A DNA stretch of 64,000 bases from Ananas comosus (Eukaryota > Streptophyta > Magnoliopsida > Poales > Bromeliaceae): positions 1 through 64,000 of the forward strand of contig NW_017893388.1 of NCBI RefSeq assembly GCF_001540865.1. The letters are read 5' to 3'. How positions within the stretch are numbered: position 1 is the first letter of the stretch; the number at the start of each line of letters is the position of its first letter. The notes beneath the pieces were generated by a model, which was not told where the DNA came from, ran no database searches, and saw only the letters and a list, made by a program, of their open reading frames with translations. This document shows, piece after piece, positions 1 through 11,281 of the stretch. The position numbers and the translations under genes are program-made.

Positions 1-3000
1 ATAGTCGTCCTCGAAAGCGCATCAACCCTCGGTCGTCCACAAGGAAATCGCCGGTGCAACCATCAACCATTTTTCCTCTAATCTTTTGCAACTCCACATC
101 GGAAGCTTGCTTTTCTTTAATTCTATCCAAAAGAGTAGGTTGCACTACCAACACCATCAATCTCAAGGGTGTGTCAGGAGTCACTATCTCCAACTCCAAC
201 CGCTTCATCTGCTCGATCAACTGCGGTTGCGTCACGACGTGCATCACTAAGTTTTCCATCGATTTCCTACTTAGCGCATCCGCCACCACGTTAGCCTTGG
301 CCGGGTGGTAAAGAATCGTCAGATCATAATCCTTAAGTAGCTCCAACCATCTGCGCTGCCTCAAGTTCAACTCCTTCTGAGTAAATAGGTACTTTAAGCT
401 CTTGTGATCCGTGTATACTTCACATCGCTCGCCATAAAGATAGTGGCGCCATAGCTTCAAGGCGAACCACTACGGCCGCCAACTCCAAATCATGCGTCGG
501 GTAGTTCTTCTCATATTCCTTTAGTTGGCGAGAAGCATACGCGATCACCTTGCCATCCTGCATCAATACACAGCCCAAACCATTAAGTGAGGCATCACTA
601 TAAACCACATACCCGGCTCCAGCTACTGGTAGGGTCAAGATCGGGGCGGTAGTCAATCGTTGCTTCAACTCTTGGAAGCTTCTCTCGCACGCATCATTCC
701 AAATGAACTTAACACCTTTATACGTGAGCCTCGTGAGGGGAGTAGATAGCCTAGCAAATCCTTCGACAAATCTTCGGTAGTAACCGGCCAATCCAAGGAA
801 ACTCCGTATCTCCGTGACGCTCGTCGGTCTCGGCCAATCCTTGATTGCTTCAATCTTTTTGGGATCCACTGCTATACCTGATCCTGAAATCAAGTGTCCA
901 AGGAAGGCCACCTCTCGAAGCCAAAATTCACATTTCTTCAACTTGGCATAAAGCTCCTTCTCCCGAAGTACTTGGAGTACAATCCTCAAATGTTCCTCGT
1001 GATCCGCATCACCCCGAGAGTAGACCAAAATGTCGTCGATGAACACCACGACGAACCTGTCTAGATAAGGCTTGAAAATACGGTTCATCAGATTCATAAA
1101 AGCTGCCGGGGCATTAGTAAGCCCAAACGGCATAACTGTGAACTCATAATGTCCATACCGTGTTCTAAAAGCCGTCTTCGACACATCCTCGGGCTTAATC
1201 TTCAGCTGGTGGTACCCCGACTGCAAGTCGATCTTGGAATACACACATGATCCCTGAAGCTGATCAAACAAGTCGTCGATTCTCGGCAACGGATACTTGT
1301 TCTTGATCGTGACTTTGTTGAGCTCACGATAATCCACGCAAAGGCGAAGTGATCCGTCCTTCTTCTTGACGAACAAAACGGGTGCTCCCCAAGGTGCAAC
1401 ACTCGGGCGAATGAAGCCTTTGTCCAACAAATCCTGCAGCTGTGCCCTCAGCTCCCTCAGCTCTGCCGGTGCCATCCTATAGGGTGCCTTTGAGATTGGG
1501 GTAGTCCCACGGACGAGATCTACCACAAACTCAATCTCCCTATCAGGAGGCATACCCGGTAGCTCAGCTGGAAACACATCTTGGAACTCCCGCACCACCG
1601 GAATATCCTCGATCCTAAGGGTGTCACCCTCGCCCCTCAGCACCACACTAGCCAAATAGGCTACGCAACCTCTGCTGATCAGCTGCCTAGCTCGAGACGA
1701 GCTGATCGTCATCGCAAACAGCGAACTCCGGCATCCACTAAATACCACCTCAGCCTGCCCCGGTTCTCTAAAAGTAACCGTGCGATTCTTGCAATCAATC
1801 GTGGCATAATACTTGGTCAACCAATCCATGCCCAAGACCACATCAAAATCCCCCAGCTTGCGCAAAGCTAGCAGATCTATAGGCATGATCCAATCTCCTA
1901 CCCGAATAGGGCAACTGGGGCTATACTCTTTAATATCCAAAATGTGGTCAGGTACAACTACATGTCCCGTATGCAACAAGGAAACCAACGGGATGCAATG
2001 CAACCGGCAAACAGCCGATCTATAAATGAATGCGATGCACCAGTATCAAACAAAGCACGAACTCTAATGCCCTCAAGTAAAATGATACCTGCAACCACAT
2101 CCTCGGCTGCTGCCGCCTCCTCAGTCTGAGCGGCATACATACGCCCACTCGGGGCCTGTCGAGATCCCTCGCTCTGGCGCTGGACGGGTGGCGGCCCAGG
2201 CTGGTACTGTGCCGACGGAGTCCCCTGGCTAGCGGCTGGTAGAGCCGGTGCCGATGCAGTCGATGGTGCCGGTGAAGAACCTCTCGGGCACTCGGTACGC
2301 ACGTGGCCCTCCTGGCCACACTGAAAACACCTGCCCGCCCGCTGTGGACACTGCGGTGGGTAATGGGGACCACCGCAGATCACACACGGGGAAGGCCGGC
2401 GTCGATCGGATCCTCCTCGATACGCTATGGTGCCGCGCCCACGCTGCTGACCCCTCGGATGCTTCGGCGGCCTCCTAGAGTGCGTCTGGCTCGCACCCTC
2501 AGCCGCAGGCCTCTTGGCCTTCCCTCTGTCCCTAGCCTCACGCTGCTCCTGGACCTCTGTCGCGCCGCTCTCCACGATGAGCGCGCGATCCACCACCTCC
2601 CGGTAGGTTTGGAGGTTAGAGGATTGCACAAACCGGAAGATCGACGGTCGCAACCCTCGCTCGAAGATGCGGGCCTTGTCCTCGTCGTCCCGCACGACGA
2701 AAGGCACGCATGCAGAAGCCGAGAAAACTCCCTCTCGTACTCGGCTACGGTCCGGTCGCCCTGGCGCAAGTTGCGCAGATCCTGCTCCATCTTCCTCTTG
2801 ACACTGGTCGGGAAGTAGTGCGCCAGAAGAAGTTCCTTGAACCTCGTCCAAGTGATAGATGCCAAGTCAGTGCTGGGGTGCTCCTGGAAATCCAACCACC
2901 AGCGGTAGGCCTCGCCGTCCAAGTGGTGAGTGGCGAGCCAAACTCGATCCCTCTCCTCCACGAAAGTGTCGCGGAAGAGTTTCTCCATGTGCATCAACCA

Positions 3001-3530
3001 CTTCTCCACGATCCAGTGGTCGACCTTCTCGCCGTCGAAGACTCGGGGGCTGCACCTCCTGAACTCGTTGAGGCGCTCCATCAGTCTATCTCGCTCCGCC
3101 CCCCCAACCAGTGCGGGGAATGCTGCTCCAACCGGGGGCCTCTGCACAGGTGGTGCCACCAAGACCAAACCTCCTCCTGGGGAACGGCCGCAGGCGCCGC
3201 ACGCGAAGAACTGGGCGCGGGGGACGGCGCTCTCGGTGCAACATCCACAACTGGCGCTGGCGGTGTAGGGCCCTGAGTCTCCCTAGAAGCTGCCGTCTGC
3301 TGCAACAGTAAGTCCTCCAGACGCTTCATCCGCGCCTCCTGTCGGCGCGGCGCCTCAGTCTGCTGTCGGGCCGCCTCCGCCTGCTGAGTGACCAAGTCAG
3401 TGAGGGCCGCAAGCTGGCCCCTCAACTCACGGACCTCGCTGGATCCGGAGGTAGCGGAGGTTTCGACCTCCTCGAAGTTTGCCGCATTGTCCGCCCCGGC
3501 AGATTGGGAGCGAGTAATCGGCATCGTCAC
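1..3530 (-). pseudogene. Broken gag-pol of element A (gag, protease, RT, part of RNase H; window-truncated)
   Basis: The start at 3530 gives the same N-terminus as the intact polyprotein of B ([10 protein letters not shown]). In order it holds a coiled-coil gag with a CX2CX4HX4C zinc knuckle ([14 protein letters not shown]), a DTGAS protease site, and a reverse transcriptase with the FIDDILVYS catalytic box, then RNase H running towards the window edge. Compared with B the frame is broken at about 3165 (small insertion before VAPP), about 2713 (one base lost), about 2007 (one base lost just after the protease site) and about 463 (one base gained in RNase H). The longest open piece is 420-2003. 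No product of the full polyprotein is possible. Integrase and chromodomain, if kept, are outside the window. Confidence 0.92.
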
Positions 3531-3843
3531 TACAAAACATAAAAGCGCAAGTTAGAAATACTCACGCTATCGTATCCCCACTCAAAAGACAAACCCCAAT
3601 CATGCGAAAGTAAAGAAGTGTTCTTCACTACTAACTCTCGATGTTACGTTGTCGGCCGCCAACGTAACCCTCCGCGAAGTTAGGAGTCATACACTTCAGT
3701 TTAACTCCACTTTTTAGAGTTATTCAAGATACCCAATCTAGATACTTTCGCTTACAAGTCGAATAGACCTCGTCTCTCACGAGCCTATTTCCTATAGTCC
3801 AACCGGCCTAAGGTTTGCTAGGTCCCCTAAGACTCAACCCTAG

Positions 3844-3855
3844 GCTCTGATACCA
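3844..3855 (-). other. Primer binding site of element A (tRNA-iMet)
   Basis: On the minus strand this reads TGGTATCAGAGC, the usual complement of the 3' end of plant initiator tRNA-Met. It lies eight bases inside the LTR end at 3864. The untranslated leader continues to the gag start at 3530. Confidence 0.92.
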
Positions 3856-3863
3856 AATTAATC

Positions 3864-6362
3864 TGTCACGCCCCGGGACTCAGCGGAAGCCCGCCCGGCA
3901 CGTGCCCAGACCCGCCATATGTCTACAACATATAAGGCGTCTAAAAACAACAATGATAAAAGCAATAATACAAGACATCTAGGAGTATCAGAGCAATATA
4001 AATGTCTAAAAGCTACAACAAGGGATAAAGTTAAAACTGTAAATCCACTAAATAAAACATAAGGTAAATACAACAGGAATCCCATAACAAGTGCTAAAAG
4101 GAGTACAAGGTGGTCTCTCTATACAAGGTACAAAATCACTCCCTCTCTCACAAAATATGAAATAGAGGAGTAACCACCTATCGCAAAAGAACTCTCCGCG
4201 AGCTAGCTACGCGACACCCTTGCCGCGATCCCGTGCCTCCGCCGGTGCCGAAGGCTCTGAAAAGTAAACCATAAAACGAGGGCATGAGAACTATTAAAAA
4301 TAGTTCCCAGTGGGCAATTACTGACTTCAGTGCATGCACCACAAGGCCCAAAGCTACAAAAGATGTCAGTGACTATAGAAGTAGAAAGGCGACAGGTAAG
4401 TAAATATGTAACCTACTTCGACATGATATCTCTACTTAGCATGAATAGCATAAGTATGAAAGCAACTATGCATAAAGTAAATGTCTCCAACTATCATGAT
4501 GTTCACAATGTGAAATAGTGAAGTTCCGTTGTTTACTATTCTAATCAATGTCCAAGTAGTACACTAAGTCATCATCTGTCCACATGTCATAATGGATATA
4601 TATATAGCCCAATCTGAGAGACCCACCCGAAGGCTGTCTATGGCCCTGAGACCCACCCGTAGGCTGTCTGGCCGGTGCCGAGCCTAATGGCCCCGTGGTA
4701 GTCATCATCCCCACCCTAGGAATGAGCTTGGCCCACGGCAATCCACTTCGGCGCCCAATCCCACACGGCGAGTATGAATCGCGATGGCCATCTCCGGAGT
4801 GCCGGCTTGTAGGGAGCGACCCTCATAAGCATGTGCGAATGAGCACAATGGCAAGTAGTCAAACGATCCGTCGCAAGTACCAAGTCCTCATGTCTAATAA
4901 CATGGAATGTGTCAAGTATCTCAATGGCCTATCCCTATGTCATCATGTCTCTAACATGGAATATAGCAGATATGTAGTGGCCTATCAATATGTCTCTATA
5001 TTGCAGTTTTCATAGTTTACTAGTTTCAAGTGCCCCTTTATGACACTCTTGCTCTCTATGTCAAAACATGGCAACTATGTTCCAAAGTACATGTTCCAAG
5101 TCATAATCCTCATAAGAGATGTATTTTTTACTCGCAAAATAGACACTTCTTCCGTATGCATGCATTCTACTCATATAGCTCTACTATATAGAGAAATTTT
5201 CATAATACACAAGGCATGCATTTTAAGTGCTCTAAAATTCATATAATTCCCATTTAGCATAGAAATGAACTTAAAAATAATTTACAACAAGTAGAAAGAG
5301 CATGGGGGCCATTTCGCCCCATTTCCACGAAGCCAAACCCACCGATGACAACGAAACTCCTCGTGCGCTCCAACGAGGGTGTACTCTAGTCTCCTAGTAT
5401 CCTAGAGGTATGAAAACATGAGTCATACGAGCCGAACGAACAACACCTAGCTCAAACATTAAGCTAATCAAGCATAGGTGTGGAAAACTCACCTCTAGTA
5501 CAAAATCTCCTCTAAAGCTCCAAAATGAAGCTAGGGCTCATCCAATCCAACCTAATGGAAGCCTCTAATCCACACAATCTAGCTTCAAAAGCCCTAGATT
5601 CAAATACCCAAAATAAACCCTAATATCACAATCTAGGGTTTCATCTCAAGAAATCCAATAAATTAAGGATCAAAGGGAGAAATCAAGTCTCTAACCTCAC
5701 AAGAAGCTCCAAACTTAGCTCCAATCCAAGTGGGGTGGGAGATCTCCTCAGCCACAAGCTCCTCTCCAAGCTCTAAGCCATCAACAATGGTGGAGAAGCA
5801 TAAAAAGGAGAAAAGGAAAAGGATTAATCCACCAAAACCATCAAAAATGGAGATCAAATCTAAGTGGAGCAAGGTGGAGCTCCTCTCACCTTCTCCTCCT
5901 CTGGTTCCAGCACAAAAAAAGCCCTAAGGGGCGTGGGTGCTGTTATAAGAAGCCCACAATCGCGAAAAATCCCCTGCAGACCAAACTGCACGAAAACTGC
6001 CTCCTTGTACCGGTACACGGGCTCTTGTACCGGTACAAGGCCGACGAAATTGCAAACCCGAGGCTCGGGTCGCGCGGTCTGCGGCTCTGTACCGTACAAG
6101 CCCGATGGCTGTACCGGTACAACCATCAACCCTTGTACCGGTACAAGACCAGTCTGTTCCGGTACAAGCCCTGCTGCAGGCCATCCGAGGGCTGACCAAA
6201 AATTCCAATTTTGGGATTTTGGCGCCAAGTCTCAAACCAACACCCTCGGGACGCGTGCCAGGGGTCGGAACACTATCAACGACCCTCCAAGCACTGTGGA
6301 AAGGCTCCACACAGAGATCAAACACTCGAATCTTGCAATTTGCTAAGATCCAGTGTATTACA
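3864..6362 (-). repeat. 5' LTR of element A
   Basis: 2,499 bp, starting TGTAATACAC and ending GTGACA on the minus strand, the same termini as both LTRs of B. It contains four intact copies of the palindrome GTACCGGTAC (6007, 6027, 6111, 6135) plus two degenerate ones in the U3-like part. From the flanking duplications this LTR was originally the 5' LTR of the element now called B. Confidence 0.95.
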
Positions 6363-6367
6363 ACTGG
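6363..6367. other. Displaced target-site duplication ACTGG (partner of 24227-24231)
   Basis: ACTGG here is the reverse complement of CCAGT at 24227-24231, immediately after the 3' LTR of B. Neither 5-mer matches the base run at the other end of its own present element (AAAAC at 14003-14007). The pair is therefore read as the duplication made when B inserted, separated by an inversion. Confidence 0.88.
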
Positions 6368-6721
6368 CTCAGTGGGGACCCTTTGAAGTAAGCGACCAAA
6401 ATCTGGAACCTCTTGGATTAGTTCATGGAAGTTGACATATCGCTCAGTAATGCATGACCTGCTCGAAAACGTCCTCCGCCGCTCCAGTAGAACATCCGCG
6501 GCTTGCTTTGATCGTGTCTCTCATGCACGAGAGCCACCTCCGCGGGAGGATTCACCAGCTATTCCTTTTCCTTTATCAACTCGAGCAGTCAGTTCTTCAG
6601 TAGCCTTAGGCGAACATGCCTGGTAATCCGGATCAGACTCGGGTGACTCGCCTGCAGTACGAGTCCTTTTGGACGTCCCTTGACGCCCGCGGCCATGTCC
6701 ACGACCACGACAAGTGGCCAT
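6363..6721 (-). pseudogene. Second ORF of element E1, N-terminal half (plant transposon protein-like)
   Basis: The likely start is the ATG at 6721-6719, giving a basic Gly/Arg-rich N-terminus (MATCRGRGHGRGRQG) followed by an acidic, Ser-rich stretch. An in-frame TGA at 6523-6521 interrupts it; the codon is most simply a mutated CGA (Arg), since the frame continues open after it. It then reads ...YVNFHELIQEVP... up to the border with the LTR of element A. This 'FHELI' block is typical of the N-terminal side of the putative plant transposon protein domain (PF20167-like, by resemblance only). The frame continues exactly into 24232 on the plus strand. Function unknown; it is not a demonstrated transposase. 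Confidence 0.8.
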
Positions 6722-8282
6722 CAGCACCAAAAGCAGCAAAACCAGCGAGAATGCCATTGATCCTATACAAAAAGTGAGCCGTGCATAAATAAAATATGAA
6801 AAATTCTCTAAAAATAGCGGAAAAAATTCTAATATTATTAGAAAGCAGAATAAAGCTATTTCTAACAGAATCATGCACAAATTTTCATCAAAAAATGACA
6901 TTTTATTAAAAATTCCGAAATTTCATGTATATTGAGGTACGGATCACATATCAGCAAAAAATACAGCGTTATAACCTAATCTAAGTGTTTTAGAAGCAAG
7001 ACTATATGTCTAAATACTGATTCATAGCAAAAAATTGCATAAAAAACGATTAAGAATAGAGATCATGCTTCAACTCGAAAAATTTCAAAAAAATTGCAAA
7101 ACCGGGATGAAATAAGCAAATCCGAACGAAATACTTACAGATCTAGGGAGGAAACACATGGATATGAAGGAGGAAGGCACCAGGGAATTTTAGAGAGAGA
7201 GAGAGAGGAGAGATTTTGATTAAGATTTAAAAGAGAACCGAGCCCTGTAACCGGTTATAATAACGCGGTATAAGTGTTTTGTACCGGTACACGTTATTTT
7301 GTACCGGTACACTTTCACAGATTTCAAAAATTTTAAAAATTTTTCTTCAAAAACTCTTCAAAATTAAATTAATGTCATAAATATTAAGAATTGTACTCCA
7401 AAAATCATTATGATGAAAATAAACTCTTATAGTTGGTCAAAATACATCGAAGCATAAAATTTTGAAATAAAAAATAACCTAATGTTTCAAACCCATCAAG
7501 ATGTATGTTGATGAAAAATGATTTTTAGAAATTTAATAAAATTGAAACCAATTTGTCGCAACTCGTTCAAAATAGAGATTTAACTAATATGGCACCGGGA
7601 GTGGCTTTTTAAGCATCTTTTCATCCTATCACCTTATAACTCCGAAAATTCTAAAATATTTATTTTTTTTTAAATTTTTTGGCTTTTCAATTAAATTCCA
7701 AGTGGTAGCTTCACACACTTACCGAACGACCGGGGTGGTAGCTCTTTTCTACATGTGGTGGTAGTTTTCACACTCCTTTTTAGGATGTAACTTTTTCCAC
7801 ATCTTTTAAACATAGGAGTATCCTTTTTTTTTAATACTTCAAAACTCTCCCTTAATTAGACAATCTCACAATTGAAAATAATTTTGACAAAATTTTAGTC
7901 GATTAGTGAATATCCATCTATCATGTTCAACACACACAACAAAGATGAATTAATCACCAAAAGATCAAACTTGATTTCACAATTTTGATGAATGTATGTA
8001 TTAAGAATTCATATAATCAATTATCGTCAAAATAATAAAAAGTGGAGTATAACCGATAATTAATATGAATTTAATTCAAGATGAATTCCGGTTAAGGCAC
8101 TTTGAAAAATTCTAACCTCTCCACAATAAAGATTTTCAATCGTCTCCTTTCTCAAAGAAAAAATTTTAAATTTTCAAACACCTTTCCTCAAAACAAATTT
8201 CACACATGAAAATCATCATGTAAATGAATAAAAAATATGCAATAAGCACCAAACAAAGCATTACATAAATAATCAAAACAAA
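6722..8282. other. Non-coding internal region of E1 between gag and second ORF
   Basis: About 1.6 kb, AT-rich, with no coding resemblance to pol on either strand. It holds a GA-rich run (7194-7214) and two GTACCGGTAC palindromes near 7280-7310. In a normal Sirevirus this interval would start the protease-integrase-RT region, so its absence defines the element as non-autonomous. Confidence 0.7.
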
Positions 8283-10315
8283 CTAAGATGAAAAACAAGG
8301 AAAGATGTCACCTTTCCGGATCCACACTTGTCGGATCGTTGGTTGTCTCGGCTTGTCGACGTTAGGTGCCGTTTGCTTTGATTTTTGATCCATCTTTGGT
8401 TGTTTCGTTGTGGGTGACTTCGATTGAACTTGTTGATGAGACTTTGAAGTCCGGTTTGCATGTAGGTTCGATTGAACTTGACGTTGCGTGTGAGAAAATC
8501 GGTTACCTCGAGGTGCTCGACTTAATTGATTTTTCTTTTGATTCCGTGGAGGAAGTCGAGTAGACGAGGGTACTGCTTGATGTTTCGAAGTTGCTGATTG
8601 ATTCTTATTTCCCTTTTCCGGGCAACTTCTTTTGATGTGTCCTTTGATGCCACATTGATGACACACCTTCTCTTTCAAAGTTATTGAGACTTTAGAAGTT
8701 GATTTTGAAACCTTCTCAATACATATTCTTTCATATCCGAGGCCCAACTTATTCGTTTGACCCAACCCGAGCATATGGTCCAACTTCTTCGATCCCGAAG
8801 AGAATTTTTGAATATCGGATTGTAGTTGACGAACTTGATCGGTCAAGGATTGATTGGATTTGTGCGATTCCTCAAATTGATGCTCCAAAAATCCAATATT
8901 GTCTTTAGATGATTTGATTGTTGAATCCGCTTCATCAAGCTTCTCTTGGAGGATCAAATTATTCTTCGAAATAGATTCCTTTTCCTCCTCAAGTGCTTTA
9001 TTCATTATCTTCAAGTTGTTGTTTTCCTCTTTGATATCAAACAAACGACACCTCAACTTCTTATTATATTTCGCCATCTTTTTGGATTCAATTAGGAGTT
9101 GATTATACGCTTCTGCTATATCCTCGTCGTTTGATTCCTTCTCGCTTTCGCCGTTATCGCTCAAAGACCCATGCAAGGAAGGAGAAATACTAGAATTAGA
9201 AACAATTGAGGATAAACAAACAACGTTAGACGAAGGTAAAGAGGTATTAGTAAACAAAGCAAATCATTCTTTTCTTCGTCACTTGAAGATGATTCACTTG
9301 AAGTTGAATCATCCTAAGTTTTCGCTTGCAAAGCCTTCGGTCTAAAGGTTTTCTTAGAAGGACAATCCGTTGCAGTGTGACCGTAGCCTTTACATTTGTA
9401 GCATTGGATTTTCCCTTCAAATTCATCTTTTTTTTTTGAAGACTTTGCAAATTTCTTATCCTTAGATTTAGAAGATGAAGATGATTTAGAAAAAGATTAT
9501 TGCTTAGACGATGAAGCCTTGTCCGATTTAATCTTCTGAAAATTCCGTCGGAACTTCTTCGTTAGGAGCGCTAATTGATGTTCGAAATTGGCAAGCGAAA
9601 TATCTCCGTCGGAATCCGAGTCGTCGTCTTCTTTCTTTGTCGATTTGAGTGCAATCCCTTTACTTTTAGAAAAAGACTTGGAAGAAGATTGATTAGTAGG
9701 AAAAGTCATCTCATAAGTTTACAAAGTACCTACTAACTCTTCGACTTTCATCTCGTCTGGATGCTTAATGGTTTCGATAGCGGCAACTTTTGCCCGAAAG
9801 CGTTCCGGAAGAGTCCGAAGAATTTTTCGAACAATCTTAGAATCCGGGATTCTCTCTCCCAAGTTAGCGCATGTATTAATAATGTCTTGAAGTCGAGTAT
9901 AGTACTCGGTAAAGGTCTTGTTTTCTTCCATAAAAATTGAGTCAAATTTGCTTGTCAACATTTGTAATTTTTGAACCTTTACCAAGCTAGTTCCTTCATG
10001 CGTAACTTGTAGAGTATCCCAAATTTCCTTTGCCATTTCACATGCCGATACTTGAGTAAACTCCGTTTGCGACAATGCGTTAAATAAAGCGTTTATGCCC
10101 TTGCCGTTAAACGAAGATGACTCATTCTCATTGTTCCGCGGTTTAGGGACGGTAGCACCATCGACAACTTCGGTAGGATGTTTCCATCCGAATTCAATAG
10201 CTTTCCACAGCCGCTCATCGATTGCGATTAGAAAAGCTCTTATGCGAACTTTCCAATAGACATAATTCGTGCCATCGAAGAGTGGTGGTCGATTAATATT
10301 ACCGCCTTCGGCCAT
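8283..10315 (-). pseudogene. Gag of element E1 (Ty1/copia, Sirevirus-like), broken
   Basis: The start at 10315 gives MAEGGNINRPPLFDGTNYVY, the standard copia gag opening with an FDGTNY..W block and a UBN2-type gag domain. After it come a Lys/Ser-rich linker, a CX2CX4HX4C zinc knuckle (CYKCKGYGHTATDC), an acidic Ser-rich spacer, a long coiled coil, and a second knuckle (CHQCGIKGHIKRSC) near the C-terminus. It ends in VWIRKGD and a stop at 8283. Damage: TAA at 9719-9721 (CAA in the sister copy), a further stop near 9497, TAG near 9315, and a one-base frameshift near 9265. The TAG is shared with the E2 copy. Long coiled-coil gags of this kind are typical of Sireviruses. Confidence 0.88.
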
Positions 10316-10339
10316 TAGATAACAATTTATCTAGATCCC

Positions 10340-10351
10340 GCTCTGATACCA
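10340..10351 (-). other. Primer binding site of element E1
   Basis: On the minus strand the sequence is TGGTATCAGAGC, two bases inside the LTR end at 10354, matching initiator tRNA-Met as in most plant copia elements. Confidence 0.9.
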
Positions 10352-10353
10352 AT

Positions 10354-11256
10354 TGAAAGTTTGAGGATCCCGACCTCTCTTAACCTCTTATGAATCTCGC
10401 GCAATCCTCTGGGTTGTCCACGCCCCCATGTTCGACTCCACGAACGTCACGTTCCGAATCCACGAAACGCCTCCACTCCGAATCCACGAAGCTCACGATC
10501 CGAATCCACGAACCGCCGTCAATCACGCCGAATCCACGACGCCGTCATGAAGAACATCATGTGTACGGTGATCCTTCGCTTAGAGTATTGATGAAAACCA
10601 GGAAAGTGAACTCCAAGCAAAGTGAAGATTAAATCGACATATAGATATGAAATTCCAATATCTCGATTTGACCTAAAAGAGGCTAATATGTAGAAAATAG
10701 GTTTTAGATGAAATCCGAGCCTCTAGGGTTTCTCAAACATGTATTTTCGTGATGTTTGATGAGTTAGAGAATCCCAATAGCTTATTTATAGATTTTAGAA
10801 TCAATTAGAGTCGGATTAGAAAGTTTTTTCGAAAATTACATTGTGTACCGGTACACTTTAAGCTATTACCGGTTACACGATGACAGAAAAGAAAACCTGC
10901 GTAATGCTGTAACCGGTGACAAGTTGCTGGTTGTATTGAAACAGAAGGTGTACCGGTACACTTCCGATGTTGTACCGGTACACTTTGCAAAAACCTATTT
11001 TTTGCACGGTTTCGGGTTTTGCAAAGTACCAACGCACTTTCTAATCCAGTAAACTTTGGTATTATGATTCTAATGCCCATAACTAAGTATGAATCACCAT
11101 AACATGAATTAAAAGCTTACCTGGGCATCGTGATTCACATAGTGAGTTAATTCCGCTTTCTTCGAAGTCTTGGATTCTTCGATCTTCGACGATACGCACC
11201 GATCCATCAAGACTCCGAGTCACTTCACGAAACTTGCCAACACACAAGACATAACA
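10354..11256 (-). repeat. 5' LTR of element E1
   Basis: 903 bp; minus strand starts TGTTATGTCTTG and ends CAAACTTTCA. It matches the 1,146-bp LTR at 25830-26975 but lacks roughly 240 bp near the 3' end, the part carrying the CACCTATTCACCCCCC block. It holds three intact TGTACCGGTACA palindromes (about 10844-10985). Confidence 0.88.
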
Positions 11257-11281
11257 CTTGATGGTTGTACCGGTACAAAAG
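11257..11281 (-). repeat. 25-bp remnant of the 3' LTR of element C
   Basis: Read on the minus strand, this short run (GTACCGGTACAACCATCAAG) joins directly to 26981 onward to give the same order as the intact LTR of C at 34540-34590. E1 therefore inserted into this LTR and duplicated TCAAG. On its other side the LTR is cut off and joined to the gag of E2. Confidence 0.75.

Larger units (their letters stand above)
1..6362 (-). mobile_element. Element A: Tekay-type Ty3/gypsy retrotransposon, partial
   Basis: Reading leftwards this is 5' LTR (6362-3864), leader with primer binding site, and gag-pol. The 3' LTR and the last part of pol lie beyond the window start. It is very similar to element B and forms one arm of a large inverted repeat with it (A at 1-6362, B at about 14008-20370). 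The coding part is frameshifted where B is intact. The base after its outer LTR end (6363 onward) begins ACTGG, which does not belong to the insertion of A but to that of B (see the inversion finding). Confidence 0.93.
6363..11256 (-). mobile_element. Element E1 (pol-less copia-like), 5' part, inverted
   Basis: Read on the minus strand: 5' LTR (11256-10354), primer binding site (10351-10340), gag (10315-8283), about 1.6 kb without coding potential, then the first half of a second ORF (6721-6363). The second half of the element is at 24232-26975. The base run outside its LTR (11257-11261, TCAAG on the minus strand) equals the run after its 3' LTR (26976-26980), so both ends of one insertion are present. 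Joined length is about 7.6 kb. No protease, integrase, reverse transcriptase or RNase H sequence is seen anywhere in it. Confidence 0.87.

Noticed and set aside
3858..4085. Conserved 75-codon hydrophobic frame at the LTR end (also 16288-16515 and 24005 onward).
   Set aside because: It is identical in all LTR copies simply because the LTRs are young duplicates. No start context or other support for a gene.
5864..6435. Many overlapping open frames on both strands with VPVQ, YRYT and CTGT repeats in the LTRs (also near 14000, 21700, 34450 and 39000).
   Set aside because: They are six-frame readings of the palindrome TGTACCGGTACA, which is open in all frames. They lie in non-coding U3 sequence.
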